From Candidatus Bathyarchaeota archaeon (lineage in GTDB: Archaea; Thermoproteota; Bathyarchaeia; Bathyarchaeales; Bathyarchaeaceae), in assembly GCA_020344715.1 (NCBI GenBank), contig CP070828.1:248203-262664 (forward strand): DNA of 14,462 bases, read 5' to 3'. The notes beneath the pieces were generated by a model. It was given only the letters and a program-made list of their open reading frames with translations. It was not told the origin of the DNA and ran no database searches. The translations under genes were made by a program, and so were the position numbers. Of this stretch, positions 12,564 through 14,462 are shown in pieces. How positions within the stretch are numbered: the first letter of the stretch is position 1; each line of letters begins with the position of its first letter.

Positions 12564-12965
12564 ATGGAAGTTTTGTCTGCTTTAGATACGATTTCAAACG
12601 GGCTCACCACAATCATGAACAATGAACTGCGGAACAAGCCAGGTTGCATAATAAGCCCAGCTTCAAAGCTTTTTGGTCGCGTCTTGAGAGTGTTGCAGCT
12701 AAACGGGTACATAGGTGAATTTGAGTTCATTGATGATGGACGTTCAGGCAAGTTTAAGGTGCAGCTTTTTGGTCGCGTTAACAAGTGCGGTGCCATAAGG
12801 CCCCGTTTTCCGGTTGGCACCATGGAATTTGAAGAATGGGAGCAACGGTTTCTTCCATCTCGTGATATTGGTCTCCTTGTGGTTTCAACTTCGCGTGGTG
12901 TGATGTCTCATAAGGAAGCAAAAGAGAAAAAGATTGGAGGGCGTCTTCTAGCTTTTGTCTATTAG
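12564..12965 (+). CDS. rps8: Ribosomal protein S8 (uS8)
   Basis: A 133-residue protein that binds helix 21 of 16S rRNA and nucleates the platform. Family features: [18 protein letters not shown] at the N-terminus, [35 protein letters not shown], and the signature end [33 protein letters not shown] with the [12 protein letters not shown] rRNA-binding loop. The length is normal for archaea. Start ATG at 12564; the GAGGG just before it is too close to act as a normal Shine-Dalgarno, so re-initiation after S14 is likely. Confidence 0.96.
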   Translation: MEVLSALDTISNGLTTIMNNELRNKPGCIISPASKLFGRVLRVLQLNGYIGEFEFIDDGRSGKFKVQLFGRVNKCGAIRPRFPVGTMEFEEWEQRFLPSRDIGLLVVSTSRGVMSHKEAKEKKIGGRLLAFVY

Positions 12966-12976
12966 GAGAATTGGAG

Positions 12977-13528
12977 ATGCGAACTGCTGAAGCGGTGAAG
13001 TCGGTTGAGGTTCCAGTTGGGGTTGAGATTCAAGTAGAAGGAAGAGTGGTTACTGTTAAAGGAGAACAAGGCACGGTTACACGTGATTTTTCGAAAGCGC
13101 CTGTGATTATTGAACTAGATGGGAACACTGTTTGGGTCAAAGCGAGTTGGCCTCGGAAGAGGGAAGCAGCGCTTGTCGGAACCATTAGTTCTCACATTCG
13201 AAACATGATTATTGGAGTAACAAAAGGGTTCACTCATAAATTGAAGATAGTTTTTTCTCATTTTCCAATCTCTGTCAAGGTGAAAGAAAAGACAGTGTTG
13301 ATTGAAAACTTCACCGGAGAGCGAAGCTCTCGAAAGGTTAGAATAATGGGTGATGTTAGGGTTAGAGCCAAAGGTGACGATGTCGTTGTTCAGGGAATCA
13401 GTCTTGAAGAAGTAAGCCAAACAGCGGCTAACATTCAGAATGCAACCAAGGTGAAGAAGAAGGATCCAAGGGTCTTTCTCGACGGCATCTACGTCTATGA
13501 GCGCTTGGAAGGAATGGAAACCTCATGA
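12977..13528 (+). CDS. rpl6: Ribosomal protein L6 (uL6)
   Basis: A 183-residue protein near the sarcin-ricin loop and factor-binding site. Two repeated L6 domains are visible: SVEVPVGVEIQVEGRVVTVKGEQGTVTRDF, SHIRNMIIGVTKGFTHKLKIVFSHFPISV, and the second repeat VLIENFTGERSSRKVRIMGDVRVRAKGDDVVVQG ending DPRVFLDGIYVYER. I start at the ATG at 12977; a TTG at 12971 is in frame but falls inside the spacing from GGAGA (12965-12969), which suits the ATG at seven bases. The stop shares four bases with the L32e start (ATGA). Confidence 0.96.
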   Translation: MRTAEAVKSVEVPVGVEIQVEGRVVTVKGEQGTVTRDFSKAPVIIELDGNTVWVKASWPRKREAALVGTISSHIRNMIIGVTKGFTHKLKIVFSHFPISVKVKEKTVLIENFTGERSSRKVRIMGDVRVRAKGDDVVVQGISLEEVSQTAANIQNATKVKKKDPRVFLDGIYVYERLEGMETS

Positions 13529-14013
13529 AGTCGGACAAGGGAGAAGCCGAAAAATCGGCGACAAAGCGTGCTTTGGCTTTGCGGAGACTTCTCAAAGGCA
13601 AGAAACCGAAGTTTAGGCGGCAGGAAAGCTGGCGTTATAAACGGGTGAGTGAAGTTTGGCGAAAACCAACCGGTATAGACAGTAAGATGCGCAGGAAAAA
13701 GAAAGGTTGGCCGAAGTCCGCTGAGGTTGGATATCGTGGTCCCAGGGCAGCACGTAGGCTTCATCCTTCTGGTTATGCTGAAGTTTTGATACGCACAGTA
13801 GATGATGTGGATCAGGTTGAACCTGAGACCCAGGCAATTCGGATTGCTCATACTGTCGGAGCGAGGAAGCGTATTGAGATCATGGCTAGGGCCAGAGAAA
13901 GCCATGTTCACATTCTCAACCCGAGAGAAATCGAGAAGCCGTTGGCAGAAGAGGAAGCTGAAGCAGAGGAGACGACCAACGAAACAGAGGAAGCCGAGGA
14001 GGAAAAGAAATAG
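13525..14013 (+). CDS. rpl32e: Ribosomal protein L32e (eL32) with acidic tail
   Basis: A 162-residue archaeal/eukaryotic large-subunit protein. The conserved core is KPKFRRQESWRYKRVSEVWRKPTGIDSKMRRKKKGWPKSAEVGYRGPRAARRLHPSGY (seen as adjoining motifs), followed by AIRIAHTVGARKRIEIMARA. The N-terminal about 28 residues are charged and variable. The C-terminal about 25 residues are mostly Glu and Ala with Thr and Lys, an acidic tail that takes the protein above the usual length of about 130. It begins in an ATGA overlap with L6, and its TAG is followed directly by the ATG of L19e. Confidence 0.95.
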   Translation: MKSDKGEAEKSATKRALALRRLLKGKKPKFRRQESWRYKRVSEVWRKPTGIDSKMRRKKKGWPKSAEVGYRGPRAARRLHPSGYAEVLIRTVDDVDQVEPETQAIRIAHTVGARKRIEIMARARESHVHILNPREIEKPLAEEEAEAEETTNETEEAEEEKK

Positions 14014-14462
14014 ATGACCCTTAAGAGCCAACGTCGATTGGCGGCCGAGATTCTTAAAGTAGGTGAAAACCGAGTTTGGATAGATCCCGAGCGTAATGAT
14101 GATGTGGAAGTTGCGATTACGCGAGATGAAATTCGCAAGTTGATTCATGAAGGATTGATTAAGGCCCTTCAAAAGAAAGGTATAAGCCGTGCCCGAACTC
14201 GAGTTTTGCATGAAAAGAAGAAGAAAGGCCTAAGAAGAGGACCTGGTAGTCGAACCGGGTCAGCTCGAGCACAGGTCTCTAAGAAGGAGGCTTGGATGAA
14301 GCGCATTCGAGCTTTGCGGAGACGTTTGCGGGAATGGAAAGCCAAACGGGCAATTACTGAGAGCAGTTATCGGCGGCTCTATACGCTGGCTGGAAGCGGA
14401 ATGTTCAGCTCTATCGCAGAGATGGAGCGCTACGCCAAGGCTCATGACTTGTGGAGGAAGCG
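14014..14462 (+). CDS. rpl19e: Ribosomal protein L19e (eL19), cut by window end
   Basis: The frame starts with ATG at 14014 right after the L32e stop and stays open to the last base, giving 149 complete codons. The sequence is typical eL19: LKSQRRLAAEILKVGENRVWIDPE at the start, TRDEIRKLIHEGLI, the basic RRGPGSRTGSARAQ loop, and SKKEAWMKRIRALRRRLREWK, then SSYRRLYTLAGSGMF toward the edge. It binds 23S rRNA and in eukaryotes forms inter-subunit bridges. The archaeal family is about 150 residues, so only a few residues should be missing. Next genes in most archaea would be L18, S5 and L30. Confidence 0.95.
   Translation, partial: MTLKSQRRLAAEILKVGENRVWIDPERNDDVEVAITRDEIRKLIHEGLIKALQKKGISRARTRVLHEKKKKGLRRGPGSRTGSARAQVSKKEAWMKRIRALRRRLREWKAKRAITESSYRRLYTLAGSGMFSSIAEMERYAKAHDLWRK

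Noticed and set aside
13495..14211. 238-codon open frame on the minus strand
   Set aside because: It is antisense to L32e and L19e, which are certain. Its translation is low-quality (Phe/Ser/Leu-rich, the mirror of Lys/Glu/Arg codons).
1..14462. Mobile elements, CRISPR arrays or defence genes
   Set aside because: No transposase, integrase, direct repeat array or nuclease-like gene is seen on either strand; gene content is mostly core archaeal housekeeping.

Overview
The window is archaeal chromosome. Several genes are found only in archaea, or only in archaea and eukaryotes: ribosomal proteins S4e, L32e and L19e, the RNase P protein Rpp29/Rnp1, transcription factor B, aIF1/SUI1 and a DTD2/GEK1-type D-aminoacyl-tRNA deacylase. 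The first gene is a membrane-anchored NosD-type beta-helix protein with a carboxy-terminal Ig-like domain. Such proteins are common in Bathyarchaeia and related Thermoproteota, so I favour that group. The phylum call is inference; the archaeal call is firm. I see no insertion sequence, CRISPR array, tRNA, rRNA or prophage gene.

Layout. Positions 1-1285 hold the 3' end of the NosD-like surface protein and a small TIGR04076-like protein of unknown function. Positions 1427-3237 hold a two-gene NAD salvage operon: a nicotinamidase-like hydrolase followed by nicotinate phosphoribosyltransferase. Positions 3340-4546 (minus strand) hold an ornithine-carbamoyltransferase-family enzyme with altered substrate-side motifs, then a stand-alone Lrp/AsnC ligand-binding (RAM) domain protein. 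A perfect 18-bp inverted repeat and back-to-back TATA elements separate this pair from the divergent D-aminoacyl-tRNA deacylase gene (4629-5453). Positions 5563-6134 hold aIF1/SUI1 and a small zinc-ribbon protein, which converge on transcription factor B (6131-7108, minus).

A 477-bp gene-free stretch (7109-7585) follows. It carries a TATA element for tfb, a hairpin next to the tfb start codon, and an unexplained foldable region (7286-7434) that may be a structured RNA. A small TPR protein (7586-7975) comes next.

From 8051 to the right edge runs a tight ribosomal-protein operon: a strong TATA box, then L22, S3, L29, Rnp1, S17, L14, L24, S4e, L5, S14, S8, L6, L32e and L19e (cut by the window end). 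Most joints are zero-gap or overlapping by 1-17 bases. S14 is only 54 codons. The operon starts at L22; the L3-L4-L23-L2-S19 genes that usually come before it in archaea are absent from the upstream sequence shown.

Two kinds of translation start are visible. Genes at the head of a transcript (aIF1, L22, perhaps the deacylase) have a TATA box 24-28 bases before the ATG, implying leaderless mRNA. Several genes further along or with leaders (the carbamoyltransferase, L14, S4e, L5, L6, the nicotinamidase) have clear Shine-Dalgarno motifs.

The most unusual items are the carbamoyltransferase with HDMP in place of HCLP and DME in place of SMG, the palindrome at 4569-4586, and the foldable region at 7286-7434.
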